Assembly: GCA_039720395.1 (NCBI GenBank)
Contig: CM077832.1
Location: 14,326,966 to 14,390,965 of the forward strand
Direction of reading: 5' to 3'
Length of the DNA stretch: 64,000 nt
DNA from: Liquidambar formosana
Lineage: Eukaryota; Streptophyta; Magnoliopsida; Saxifragales; Altingiaceae
Part shown: positions 21,408 through 32,794 of the stretch, in pieces
How positions within the stretch are numbered: the first letter of the stretch is position 1
Layout: each line of letters opens with the position of its first letter
Notes under the pieces: generated by a model
Seen by the model: the letters and a program-made list of their open reading frames with translations, nothing else
The model's database searches: none
What the model was told of the DNA's origin: nothing
Program-made: the position numbers and the translations under genes

Positions 21408-22208
21408 CTGTTACACAACCATAATACCGAATTAACTGAAAAATAAGTATTGTAAATTAGCTTTGATCATTTAGATTGAGGGACACATTCAGAAGTATTG
21501 CCCGAAAGCATGAGTGGTTGTGTTACTAGAGCCTTGCATGACAAACATAAACAATCAATCAATCAAGATATGCTCATGGGATGATCAATCAAAGCGTGGT
21601 TGTTACAAGGACCATGTCAAAAGACTTTGTAAGAAATCAAATATGGTTCAATTTGAGGACTACCATAATTCAGTGCTCCAAATTGTGTGTGGACCGGGGG
21701 CGTGTTGATTTTAGTTTTTAAGCCCAAAATTGGGAACCGTGGTCATCATCTCAGTGGTCCATGTCCATCAATGAACAATAAAATGTTGCACTTTCCAAAC
21801 ATAAAGATGGCTACGAATAAGAGCTAAACAATTCGATCAATTGATAAAAAATTCAATAGATGTCTCTTATCTTGTGTTACGTGTCTACATTTTGGTGGTC
21901 TTTTTTTGGAGTATCTCATTTTTACCTGCTTGTTTTGTAGGAGAAAAGAAGAGGGGTATAAAACTTTAATTTTTCATTGGAATGTCAACAAGAATGAGGT
22001 AAAACACTTAAAATTGGACATTCATTAACTACATTCTCAACGAAATCTTCTCACTCATTGAGCATCTTTATTTAGTTGTTGTTAAGCACGAACCGAGAGA
22101 GGTAAACAACATGGCTGATTGGCTAGCTTGCTAAGGATGGCGTTGGCAGATTGGTTCCTTTTGTAGTTTGGCTGTAACATGACTGGCAAGGTTTCTAGAT
22201 ATTGTTGC

Positions 22209-23480
22209 TGTAACACCTCAGATATTTATTATATGTTAATTTGAAATTACGTTGGGTTGAATTTTATTTGAAAAAAACATATATTATTTATGTGAAATAA
22301 GATTTTTTATTATTATACATGCATTGGGTTAGATCATCTTATTGGGCTTGGAATTTCTTAATGGGCTTTAAGAAGATTTGCGCTTGGGAAAAATATGAAT
22401 TGGGCCCTTTTAACGGACTTTGAGAAATTACATGAAGAATCTAGTAGCAGTATACTCTCCACTACCGACTTAACATATGAATTATTTTATTATCTTTATA
22501 TAATGGGAGGCAGTGGACATTGTACTTGGAGGATTCTTGAAGCTGTATATATATAAACTTTATAATATGGTATCATATTAAAAGCTAGTGAGCCCATGTG
22601 AAGTATGGGAAGCATATCTTTGGCACCGACTTAGTCCTCCATCCTATATATATAACCATTACTTCTTAGCAAGAGTAGTATGGGAACAGGAAAAAGAGAG
22701 AAGGGTGAGCGGAAGACAGAGTACAGCAGATAAGGAGAGAAAGATAGAACGAGAAGGAGAAGCCAAGAGAGTGATGGAGGGCTCCGACGTCTGCGGGCAT
22801 GGATTTTGTATTTTTTGATCTGATTTATTCGCCTACTGTTGTGGTTTTTCATTTTATTCATTCATTTTTGAGGTAGGAGGTTTAATTCTTATTCAATAAG
22901 TGATGCTTATTTTGATATATACATTGAAATTTGATTTGGAGTGGGTGATAAATATTGATAATGATATTATTTGATGTCATGAATTATAATGGTTGATTTA
23001 TTGAGGTCAATATATTTGAGAATTGAATTGTTATTGATCGTGGGGTTATATTTGAGATGTATGATTTGAAATTCGTATTATTTGACTTATCTATTATTTT
23101 TATATAAATACGTGTATTGCCTGTAATGTTTGAAACATTATTTATTGTATAAGAATTAGATTTTTTACTGAGCTGTTGTTGTTCACCCCAATATATTTTC
23201 AGGTCATTATCATTTGAGGCACGTGATAGAATTGGGGTCAAGATTTAAAAAAATTATGTTCATTTATTTTATTTGTATAAGTATGTTCATTTATTTTATT
23301 TGTATAAGTTGACGTAAGTTTTATTTAATGAATTGAGCAATGTATATTGATGAGTTTTGGGTTAGCCACCGCTTTCCGCAATTGTACAATATTTTATAAT
23401 TTCAAAGGAAATTTATTTTTGGAGAATTTTATTTTGTTATGGAACTCATAAAATTGAACGTATTTTTACGAATCATTACA
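22209..23480 (+). mobile_element. Solo LTR in intron 1 of gene 1
   Basis: It begins TGTAACACC and ends CATTACA, flanked by GTTGC and ATTGC (four of five bases match). It contains CTGAGCTGTTGTTGTTCACCCC, a typical Ty3/gypsy LTR motif. No internal coding sequence is present, so it is a solo LTR. The same insertion is at 42867-44120 and so predates the segmental duplication. Confidence 0.6.
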
Positions 23481-23499
23481 ATTGCTGTGCTTGGCTCGT

Positions 23500-23745
23500 A
23501 GATATGTATCCTATGCATTTTTTTTTTTTTCCAGAGCTGGTGTTTTTTCTTTTCTTTCCTTTCATATGCTTAGTCTTTTCCAGACTGCGATTGTTTCTGC
23601 TTCATTGTTTTCTCGTTTGTATTAGAGTTGGGGTTAGGGTTGTTTTTCTCCTTGGTTTTTTTTTTTTTTTTTTTGTATCTTCCTATTCTCTTAATAACAT
23701 TCTCGATTTGCTCATAAAAAAAAATTAAAAATTAAAAAATAATAA
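23500..23745 (+). mobile_element. LINE (L1-type) 3' tail
   Basis: T-rich sequence ending CTTAATAACATTCTCGATTT, then GCTCATAAAAAAAAA, a common end of plant L1 elements, with an A tail. No ORF remains. The paralogous copy is at about 44140-44385. Confidence 0.55.
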
Positions 23746-24379
23746 AAAGGACATTCATTATGTACTTCGTACTACACAAATGGCTTAATATACTACAAAA
23801 ACAATGAGGTCTAATCAGGCATGCAAAATGATGTAGGACAAGTGACTGCATATTGCATGAAATGGTTGAACCGTCACAAGTCAAAACGGTAATTTGCCCC
23901 ATTTTAAGAGGTAAACCAAATTATTAGTACAAAAATGGATCTAATTTACAAACCCCCAAAATAAATAAATTAACCTTTTTGCTCTAATTGCATGTCTCAT
24001 CCCAACAAGGAAGTGAGATTTGTGAAAGTCTTGATTCCGATTATACGTGAATACCTATATGTGAGTACCTATGTGGAAGTCTTAATTTCTCACTACATAT
24101 CCCAACTATCCTCTAGTATATAAAAAGTAGCAGTTCATTTAAGACCACTAATTTGTGTCGATCATATTGAGCCACACCATAGGTTTTCTCATCACATATT
24201 CCACCTACCATGTAGTATATAAAAGATAGTGATAGATACATTTGGGACAAACTTAAGAGTTCAATTTTAGACCTTTTTACTTCGAGTTTGTTTTCGGTAT
24301 TTTGACAAGAAGTTGAAGGTACTTAGTTCCTACTAATTAGTGCAAAATCATAAAAAAACAAGATCAAGTCCATACTAAT

Positions 24380-24571
24380 GCCATGTTTGTTTGGCTGGAA
24401 TGGAATGAGTGGGAATGGAATCTGATTTCATACTTAGTATAGCCTAGAATGGAGTGGAATGATCCATTCCTCTTTTTTTATTCTATTCAAGTTTAACTAT
24501 CTCATCCAAATATGCTGTTAGGAATGAATTGGAATGTGATTCCATTCCATTCCAACCATACAAACATGGCC
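24380..24571. mobile_element. MITE with about 27-bp inverted ends, copy 1
   Basis: The left end GCCATGTTTGTTTGGCTGGA and the right end, reverse complement GGCCATGTTTGTATGGTTGG, match over about 27 bp. It is 192 bp and non-coding. The duplicate is at 56553-56746. The target duplication is unclear. Confidence 0.7.
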
Positions 24572-24759
24572 TGAGTTGAATCATGAGATAGAATTATCAT
24601 AATCCCTTGCACATGTGAGAGGCTCAAACTAATTTCAAGAAGCGTTGTTTCAACTAATTAGAGATTCTAACTAATTTCAAGAAACATTGTCTCTTGGCAG
24701 AATTGGGTTCAACTGTATTTTGTACAAGGTTACTTGTATTATCTAGATATTTTTGCTAA

Positions 24760-24957
24760 TAGTATTCCAACAAGGTGATTGGTTTAATGTCACTGTATTG
24801 GGTGTGTTGGCAGGGGTCTCGTACTGGGTGGGTTTTGGTGAATGTTTGGGCGTACTTCTCCTTGTTGGGTGTATGGATAATTTTATATGGGTTGTACTGA
24901 TGAGTTCTTCTAATTTTAATAAAATTTTATTTTTTCTGACCAAAAAAAAAAAAAAAT
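24760..24957 (+). mobile_element. LINE 3' tail next to the exon 1 splice donor
   Basis: It is G/T-rich and ends TTTTAATAAAATTTTATTTT, then TTCTGACC and about 14 A. The A tail ends only about 8 bp from the splice donor (24966-24965) of LRK10L exon 1, on the opposite strand to the gene. The duplicate is at about 56935-57130. Confidence 0.6.
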
Positions 24958-24966
24958 CTTAAATAC

Positions 24967-25720
24967 CTGTCACGTTGCACAGCTGATCGCCGCAAAAGCA
25001 GGCGAATTTGCCCAAATCCGAGTCGTATCCACACTGCCCACCAGAATGTAGACACGCCAAACACAGGGCATCATTCGGAGTAGTATAATTCACATTGAAA
25101 CCCTCCGTCAAAACTTCCCCAAGAGTCGTTTGATTGGCATTGAGCCTCTCTGCCGCCGTCGCCAGAATCCGAACAGTAACGCTCGTATTACACTTGATAA
25201 TCTTAAGCGACGGATCAGTGGGAAACGGTCCGACCATATAATAAGCATCGCTAGAAGTACCACTCACATTGCATTTAAACATATTGTAAGGCGTATAAGC
25301 CATGATCGAAGAGCAAGCATAGAACAGCGTCAGCGGCTCGTTAGAAACAACGTCGTCATCGAAAATGGTGACGTTGAGAGTGGAATTGAGGAATTGTCCA
25401 GGACAAGTGTTGTTCCAGAGATCTAATCTGGCGAGGGTTAAGGAAAACCCGGTTTGGTTGAGTCTGAGAACTCGGTACGTGAGTGACTCGATCGTCAACT
25501 CGGGAACCTCGTTCCGGCAGGTGAGACGGAAGTCCGGTGGGCCACAGTAGTCGGGGCGGTCGCCGCCGGTGAAGGGGTAGGTGATGTTGACGAAGGAGCC
25601 GCAGGTGAAGGTGCGGTTACAGTTTGGGAAGGTTCCATTGGTGGGAAGCGAAGTCGTGACGTCGCCGGAGACGACGATGATAATGAGGAAGAGGAAGAGA
25701 AGAATGCGGGTAGGGAGCAT
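24967..25720 (-). CDS. LRK10L gene 1, exon 1: secreted GUB_WAK/WAK-associated ectodomain
   Basis: The likely start is the ATG at 25720, followed by a strong signal peptide (MLPTRILLFLFLIIIVVSG); an ATG 33 codons upstream would put 33 residues before it. The 754-nt exon encodes a galacturonan-binding GUB_WAK domain (CNRTFTCGSFVNITYPFTGG, CGPPDFRLTC) and a cysteine-rich WAK-associated domain ending CLACLHSGGQCGYDSDLGKF. Many N-glycosylation sites (NRT, NIT, NQT, NST, NVT) fit a cell-wall-facing domain. The donor GTATTT follows in phase 1, matching exon 2 at 21407. Family members sense cell-wall or pathogen signals. The gene as a whole is broken because its kinase exon is cut at 20888, so at best a truncated product is made. 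Confidence 0.9.
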
Positions 25721-27435
25721 CTGGAAAGAATTTCGAAATTTGAGTATGAATGGGAAAATTTCTGAACCTGCTACGAGGATGCGTCTGCATTTTAAAGTGC
25801 TGAAAGTGAGTGTGTTCACACCTTTTACGAAGTTGCCAGTTCACTGCACAGTTGACTGGGTCTCCTCACAATGTTCCAAATCGATCGTTCCAAGCAGGGA
25901 GAGAGCCGACTTTTGACTGCTTTTAGGGTGGCATTATTTTGCCTCATTAAACATGATTGACATTCTCGTGTGAATGGCATTAGAGAGGTCTTAGTTTTGA
26001 TTTCACGTAGGCGTGTGATCTTTTTTTTGGTAAAAAAAAAAAAAGATTTTCTATTATGCAATAAGAAATTAGTGTCTTTGCTGGATTGATTGAATGGTTA
26101 GGTCTAGATATGCTCTTCATAATTCTTCATAGATATATAACATTTCGCATGAGCCGTTTAAGGAATAAATTAAATCGAAACCTTTTGGAGGGAGTATCTC
26201 TTGCAATACCCCCGATAGTTAATCAAAAAAAGAAAAAGAAAATAATAGTAAATCCTAGGTAAGATATACGTCCATGCAATAATTGAGTGCAATTATCATA
26301 TTCTCTTCATTCTTATTTTATTGGCCTCTTTTTATTTTTTCAAAATAATTGTCACTTTTAAAAAGTCAATGATTTTTTTATTTGATTTCCTAAACTACCC
26401 TTGAAAAGGTCTTTTCTCTTTTTCTAATGTTTTGTAGACTTGAGGGCAATATTGAAAGGTTAAAACATGTGTTGATGTTTTTATATATATATGTTCTTTT
26501 ATAATTCATACTAGCACTTAGTTGTCATGATCGGTAGCTGTTTTCAGGCCCAGATCGATTATTGTTTGTGATTTGCAGTTTGGCAGGTGAAGCCAATGCA
26601 ATACTAGTCTTGTTAAACCTTCTAAATTGGTATAATTTTTAATAATTAGTTGGAGAAGTCTACTAGACATTTCATAGGGGTTGTTGATCCACATGCCCTG
26701 AAAATTAAATTGATCCCTTCAGTACGTATTGCACAGCATTTGGTGTTATCAAGGAAAATATCTCAATTTTTCTGGGTGATTTGAGATGTAAAACTAACAA
26801 ATTTTCTTGATCCTTGATTTTCTTCATGGTTTGAGGATCAGATAGGGTCCTTGGATTTAGAAGCATCCTCATAGCGGGGTTGAGCAAAATCCGGTAAAAA
26901 CTCTTTGTCAAAAAACACTATTCTCATTGACAAGCTGTATTTTACGTTTGCTAGACTAGCAGAGTACCTTCCTTTCTACTCCTTTCTTTTATTACAAGTT
27001 GGTGAGTACCTTCTTTTCTAGTTCTTGCTTTCATTGCCAGTTCCATAATTGTTAATCATAGAAAATGTTATATGAATAAATTTAGGGTGGGTCTAATTCC
27101 ACACCTTTTTTAAAAATATATTGGAAAGAGGTGTATCATTGGATATAATTAATTTGGAATTTATCATCAAAAGCATTGCAACAACCATCTGTTGCAATAA
27201 ATTCAAACAATTTGTGTTACTTCTTTTGCACAAATTAGAGCTTTGTTACATAAATTTGAACACATGGGCCCTCACACATCCTCAAATAACTTTAGAACGA
27301 ATGGACCTAAAGCTCGTTGGTCTATGTTCATGATTTTATAAATTGAAATTCATTAGAAATATTGCATTCACAGAAGAACTTTGGAGTAAAAACCAGGTAG
27401 CAATTTAATTCTTGGTGCAGTCCCATGTTATATCT
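25721..27435. other. Upstream region of gene 1, duplicated at 57899-59593
   Basis: AT-rich. It includes the presumed promoter of gene 1 next to 25720, homopolymer tracts near 26020 and an (AT) run near 26480. A 68-aa minus-strand frame (26911-26705) is kept almost unchanged at 59078-58872; I do not recognise it and the duplication alone explains its survival. 27118-27435 resembles the 3' flanks of LRK10L copies at 28950-29043 plus 32468-32720, and at 59285-59600. Confidence 0.6.
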
Positions 27436-27589
27436 TTTGATTTTTGATTTTATTATTATTTTTTTGTATGGAAGATACAAAACAAATAAACTAAAGACCA
27501 GTCACCAGCAGGCCCAAAATATCAGTCAGGGCCCAAGGCCTGCAAGGGGTTCAGAGAGCGGTGCTGTCCTCTGTTGGTGTAACCCCAAT

Positions 27590-27790
27590 TAGCCATAAAA
27601 TCTGCAAATGAATTCCCGCCTGTTCTATTGTATGAACCCTGAACCGAATAACCTAATTGGTCCAAATAAGCACGCTCCCAAATTACACAAATGAAATGAA
27701 TTGGGGGATCATATCGGCATGGATCAGAAAGAAAAGAAGGGCATCCACAGATCCGGCCCCTTGCAAATGAGTTCATTCAATCATATTCAA
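27590..27790 (-). pseudogene. Remnant of another LRK10L copy (intron 1 near exon 1)
   Basis: It resembles 36990-37195, the part of gene 3 intron 1 just after exon 1: shared GTTCTATTGT, AATTGGTCCA, AAAAGAAGGGCATCCAC and CAAATGA-TT-ATTCAATCAT. It sits just after a sequence like the 3' flank of LRK10L genes. This suggests that a copy lost its kinase and ectodomain, leaving flank joined to intron. Confidence 0.5.
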
Positions 27791-28374
27791 AAACAAAAAG
27801 AATGATCGGGCAAGATTTCTCACACACAAGGCTCAGAATTTTGGATTTGCAAGCCCACTGCGCATGCGAGATAACACCCATCGCCGTAGTTATTAAACCC
27901 CTAAAACAACTTTTTTTCTTGTCTACTAACTTACATTATGTATATTTAATTTCTAAATATGCTGATAACAAATTAAAATCAAAAGCATTTAAATTAGTAA
28001 AAATTATTTTCTTCCTTTTATTTGCAAAATGTCATTTTTTATAATTATTTTAAATTTTTATTATTTTTTTTAACTATACAACCGGTTTGACCGATGACCC
28101 AATGGTTGGAATAGTGACCCATGTAATGACTAAACCTTTAGATCGCGTCAATGTCCAGTCCGGATTTAATAACTATGTCCAATGACATATTCCCTAGTCT
28201 TTTAACTTCCCTCAAGAGGAGGAAAAAACAAAAGAAAAGACATTTCACTTCATCCTGGTGCTTTAGATGCAAAGCTACTGAATATTCTCTGATTCTCTGG
28301 GAAATCCTCTACAATACGAGGATTATGATAGTCCTCCTGCTTTCATCCATTTCTTCTTTTTTTCCTTTTTAATT

Positions 28375-28655
28375 TGATGGGCAAACCGGAATATTATAAT
28401 AGTAAAGGAAGGAACAAACAACCCTGAACAACAGAAACACCCAGCAAAAAAACCCTCCCAGGCCAATTGCAGCCATAGCAGAGCAGAACACCCAAAGATA
28501 AAACAACAGAAAAGCCCCTAAACTAACCCAACAACCAGCACCAGAAAGGGAAAAAAACCCCTGCAAAAAACAGGGTAGAGAATGATAGAAGCAACACCCA
28601 AAACAGAGACCGCTAGCACCAACAAAAAGCAGACAGAAAAAACACCTGCTTTTAT
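28375..28655 (-). mobile_element. LINE-like 3' end (low confidence)
   Basis: On minus it is G/T-rich and ends CCGGTTTGCCCATCAAATTA with A-rich sequence after it, in the style of plant L1 3' ends. No protein domain is visible. Confidence 0.45.
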
Positions 28656-29043
28656 CCATGGATGTTTAGTTTCAAGGTGCACTCAGTTTCATATTTAATT
28701 TAACGGTAAAATTCTTGGGTTTGGAAGCCAACATCAATGGTGACCTGTGATTTGTCATCTGTGGATAGTTGCTTGGCTTGACCTAGTCGATCACCACCTT
28801 AACGTCAACGACTTCACCTATTCCTCGATAAGGGTCGAACCATTTGAGACAAGCTTCATCCCCTACCATGGTATCTCTCATCCAAAAATTTAGCTAGACA
28901 GCTCACAAGGAAATTTTACATAATTTTAAGCGTTATCATAACTTAAAATGTGGGAAAGAGGTGTATGATTGGATATACTCCGTAATTGATTTGAAATTTA
29001 TCATCAAAAGCTTTGCGCGCAACAACCATCTGGTACAATAAAA

Positions 29044-32000
29044 CAGAGCCGGTACTGTGTTTTTGGGCCCTAGGCGAATTCCTAAAATGGGCCCTTTATA
29101 CGTATTCACACGCACAAACAATTTATACCTAACAATTTTGTTTCCCTAATACACACAAAATTTGCTTGCAGATATCATTACTAAAATTTTCTTATATAGA
29201 TTAATATAAAAAATAAATCTTTATAAGAACTAAAAATAAATGAAATTTGATCTTCTTCCTTTATAATTTAATAAAATTTCGCATATATAAAAGGAAGAAA
29301 AAAAAAAACAAAATGTAAAGTTATAATACCAAGAAGAAATGAACCAACTGTATCAAAAGAATCATTTAAACATTACTCTTCTTGCATTTTAGCTGTAGAA
29401 TTACTAATTAAACTAGCATAATCAAGTTTTTTTACCATATCAATTTCAATGGATAATATAACTAAGAGGAAGGCTATTGCCATCACATAAAGTACTATAT
29501 GCCCTCCACTGTCACCTCAAAGCCAAGGCAACTTAGGCCATTGCCTAAGGCCTCACACTGAATTATCGAAAAAAGGGCCTCACACCAAAAATGGTATTCT
29601 GTTTTTTGTCCATTACGTATGGCCTCACACTCTCCTCATTTAATTCAATTCTTTTTGTCATTCCTTGACAAAGTAATCTTTTTCTTCCTCTTAATTTTGT
29701 TTTTCATTTCCAAAAGTAAGATGAATTATTCTTTTTAAACTATATAGAGAGCTTACAGATACTATGTATATTTATATTATTATTATTATTATATATATAT
29801 ACAAAAGAGTATGGTAAATAACAAGGCTCTATGGCCTTTCCTCTAAAATATTGACAACGTTTCTTTTCTTTTCTTTTCTTTTTGTTCACTAAAGGGTAAG
29901 ATGGTGGAAGGGGGAAAGCCATAGGACCATACTTTGGCATGAATGGATAAAGGCGATAAAATAGCATTCAAGACTAACAAGTATGCCAAATACAAGTGAC
30001 TCTTAATCATTGGTCAATAATTTAATATAATTTCATGGACTAAGATAAATCCCAAAATTTAATCCCCATCTTTCAGCACTCTCCAAAATTTTCATTCAAA
30101 TTGTACATTTCATTTAGCCTACTGGCCCTCACCTTTTATTCGAAGAAGCGTTTTAAATTCTTTTCAAGTATTTATCTAATCATCGAATTAGTATAAAGCA
30201 TATCAATCGGTCAAGTTGACTAGGTCTCAAACTATTAATTTTTTAGTTGATAATGATACATATATATATATATATATGTATATACACGCCTTATATTTTA
30301 TCATTAGTTGGTAATGATATGTTGTGTTGTTATTGTTGTTTTTCGCTCTTCTTTTTTTTTTTTTAATATCTATTTTACGTTATTTAATTAAATTTACATA
30401 TACAAAATGTCAAAATCTATAATAATGTTATTAGTCATAATTATAAAACATCTTATGTTGTTTTCACTGCCAACTCAAAGGCAAGGCAACTTATGCTACC
30501 GAATTACCGAAAAAAAGGTCTCACACCAAAAAGGTATTGTGTTTTTTGTTCATTACCTGAGGCCTCATGCTCTCCTCATTTAATTCAATTCGTTTTTTTG
30601 TCATTCCTTGACAAGGTAATTTATTTTTTTTTTTTTTCTCTTTATTTTGTTTTCCATTTCCAACAGTAAGAGGAATTATTATTTTTAAACTATACAGGGA
30701 GCTTATTGATATTATGTATATTTATACTATTATATATATATATAAAGAGTATGGTATATAACAAGGCTCTATGGCCTTTCCTCTAAAATATTGACACCTT
30801 TTTTTTTTTTTTTTTTTCACTGAGGGTAAGATGGTAGAAGGGGGAAAGCCATAGGACCACACATCGACATGAATGAATAGATGAGATGAAATAGCATACA
30901 AGACTAACAAGCATGCCAACTACAAGTGACCCTTAATCATTGGTCAATAATTTAATACAATTTTACGGACTAAGATAAATCCCAAAATTTAATCCCCATC
31001 TTTTTCCAAAATTACCATTAAAACTATACACCTTCACCTTTCATTCAAAGAAGTGTTTTAAATTTTTTTTGAGTATTTATTTAATCATTGGATTGGTATA
31101 AAGAGTATTAATCAGTCAAGTCAATTAGGTCTCAAACTATTAGTTTTTTAGTAGATAATGATATGTATTTATTAGCAGTTGATAATGATATGTTGTATTG
31201 TTATTGTTGTTTTTCTCTCTCTGTTTTTTTTTTAATATCTATTTTACGTTATTTAATTAAATTTACATATACAAAAAGTTAAAATCTATAATAATGTTAT
31301 TAGGCATAATTATAAAATATCTTATGTTGTTTTGTGCATCACGCGGGTGACTCTAGTTAATATATTAATATTAAATATTGAAGAGGCCTCACTTAGGATT
31401 TTTGCCTTAGGCCTCAAAGTGTATTGAGCCGGCCTTAGGCCTCAAAGTGTATTCACCTTTCATTCAAAGAAGTGTTTTAAATTTTTTTTGAGTATTTATT
31501 TAATCATTGGATTAGTATAAAGAGTATTAATCAGTTAAGTCAATTAGGTCTCAAACTATTTGTTTTTTAGTTGATAAGGATATGTATTTATTAGCAGTTG
31601 ATAATGATATGTTGTGTTGTTATTGTTGTTTTTCTCTCTCTGTTTTTTTTTTTTTTTTAATATCTATTTTATGTTATTTGATTAAATTTACATATAAAAA
31701 AAGTTAAAATCTATAATAATGTTATTAGGCATAATTATAAAATATCTTATGTTGTTTTGTGCATCACACGGGTGACTCTAGTTAATATATTAATATTAAA
31801 TATTGAAGAGGCCTCACTTAGGATTTTTGCCTTAGGCCTCAAAGTGTATTGAGTCGGCCTGATGCTCTCCACTTAGTTTACACGTTTTAAGGTTTTATAA
31901 AAAAAAAAGAAAAAAAAAAGAAGGTTTTTACGAAAACTAGTCATGTTGCCCACTAGAAAATATCATTGTGAATAACTTTGTAAAAGAAAAATTTTTCCAA

Positions 32001-32467
32001 AATCTATTGTTTAGGTGGACTTTTTGGCTATTTACAATCTTTGTTTCATTTTTATAAAATGTTCTATGAAAAATGGACAAAAACTCCATTTAAACTATAG
32101 ATTTTGGAAAAACTTTCTTTCTTCTACAAAGTGCAAACTACGCAACTAGTTTTCATAAAAACTTCTATATTTTTCATAAAACCTCAAAAAATATAAACTA
32201 AGTAGGGGTTTAGAGTATTTTATGTGATGGCAATAGCCTAACACTATGGCTAATCCAGTCAATCATTTCAATAGGCTATTATATATGGAATTGAGTTAGG
32301 AACCTTAGATGGATTGGGGCCTTTACTAATCTAGGTATTAAAATAAATGTGTTTTTTTTTTTTGGACCTACTATAAGGATAATAACCAAATTGGGGCCCT
32401 ACTTTTTATTAAAATTTGAGGGGCCTCAGACAGCTGCCTGAGTAGCTTGACCCTAGGGTCGGGCCTA
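29044..32467. mobile_element. hAT-like insertion with 8-bp target duplication, about 3.4 kb
   Basis: It is bounded by CAATAAAA at 29036-29043 and 32468-32475. The ends are CAGAGCCGGTACTG and, reverse-complemented, TAGGCCCGACCCTAG, a degenerate hAT-type inverted repeat. The flanks join into the sequence found uninterrupted at 27160-27220 and 59330-59390, an empty-site match. No transposase gene is seen. Inside are an inverted pair (29476-29500 with 32212-32240) and nested, locally duplicated repeats. Confidence 0.75.
29513..31858. repeat. Nested repeat with internal duplications inside the hAT-like insertion
   Basis: 29515-29960 is repeated at 30475-30920. 31030-31447 is repeated at about 31448-31858, both ending GGCCTCAAAGTGTATTGAG. 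The whole is flanked by ATGCCCTCCACT (left) and ATGCTCTCCACT (right), a possible target duplication. Non-coding and AT-rich. Confidence 0.6.
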
Positions 32468-32794
32468 CAATAAAATTCAAACAATTTACGTTTCTTCTTT
32501 CATAATTTCTTTCCCGGCACAAAGTAGAGCTTTATTAAAAAAAGTTGGAACACGTACATGAGCTCTCACACATCCTCAAATCACTTAGAACAAAATGGAG
32601 CTAGAGCTCGTTGGTCTATATATGTTCTATATTTTATTACTTGAAATTCTTTAGAATTATTGCTTTTACAGAAGAATTTTTGGAGTAAAAACCAGCCAGC
32701 AATTTTATTTGGGATAATTATATTCATATCGAAATCCAATTACACATAGAATAGTTTACCTAATGTGATCGAGCATTGCTTCCCATTTCTTTTT

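Larger units (their letters stand above)
20888..27435. repeat. Segmental duplication, copy 1
   Basis: This segment matches 41411-44877 followed by 56408-59593 almost base for base, with small indels (for example about 120 bp present near 42310-42430 but absent here). It covers the kinase start, intron with solo LTR, LINE tails and MITE, ectodomain exon, upstream region, and a short shared minus-strand ORF (26911-26705, 68 aa, not recognised). Homology stops near 27435 and 59593. Confidence 0.95.

Noticed and set aside
22588..22861. Short ORFs on both strands in the solo LTR (76 aa each)
   Set aside because: Low-complexity, no domain, explained by LTR sequence; the duplicate copy at 43253 has a different length.
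25130..25916. Plus-strand ORFs opposite the LRK10L ectodomain exon
   Set aside because: Mirror frames of a conserved GUB_WAK coding exon, with no domain of their own.
27522..27776. Possible RNase H fragment of a LINE on minus (SYNRTGGNSFADFMANWGYT)
   Set aside because: The sequence matches intron 1 of LRK10L gene 3 near 37000-37190; the RNase H resemblance is probably chance.
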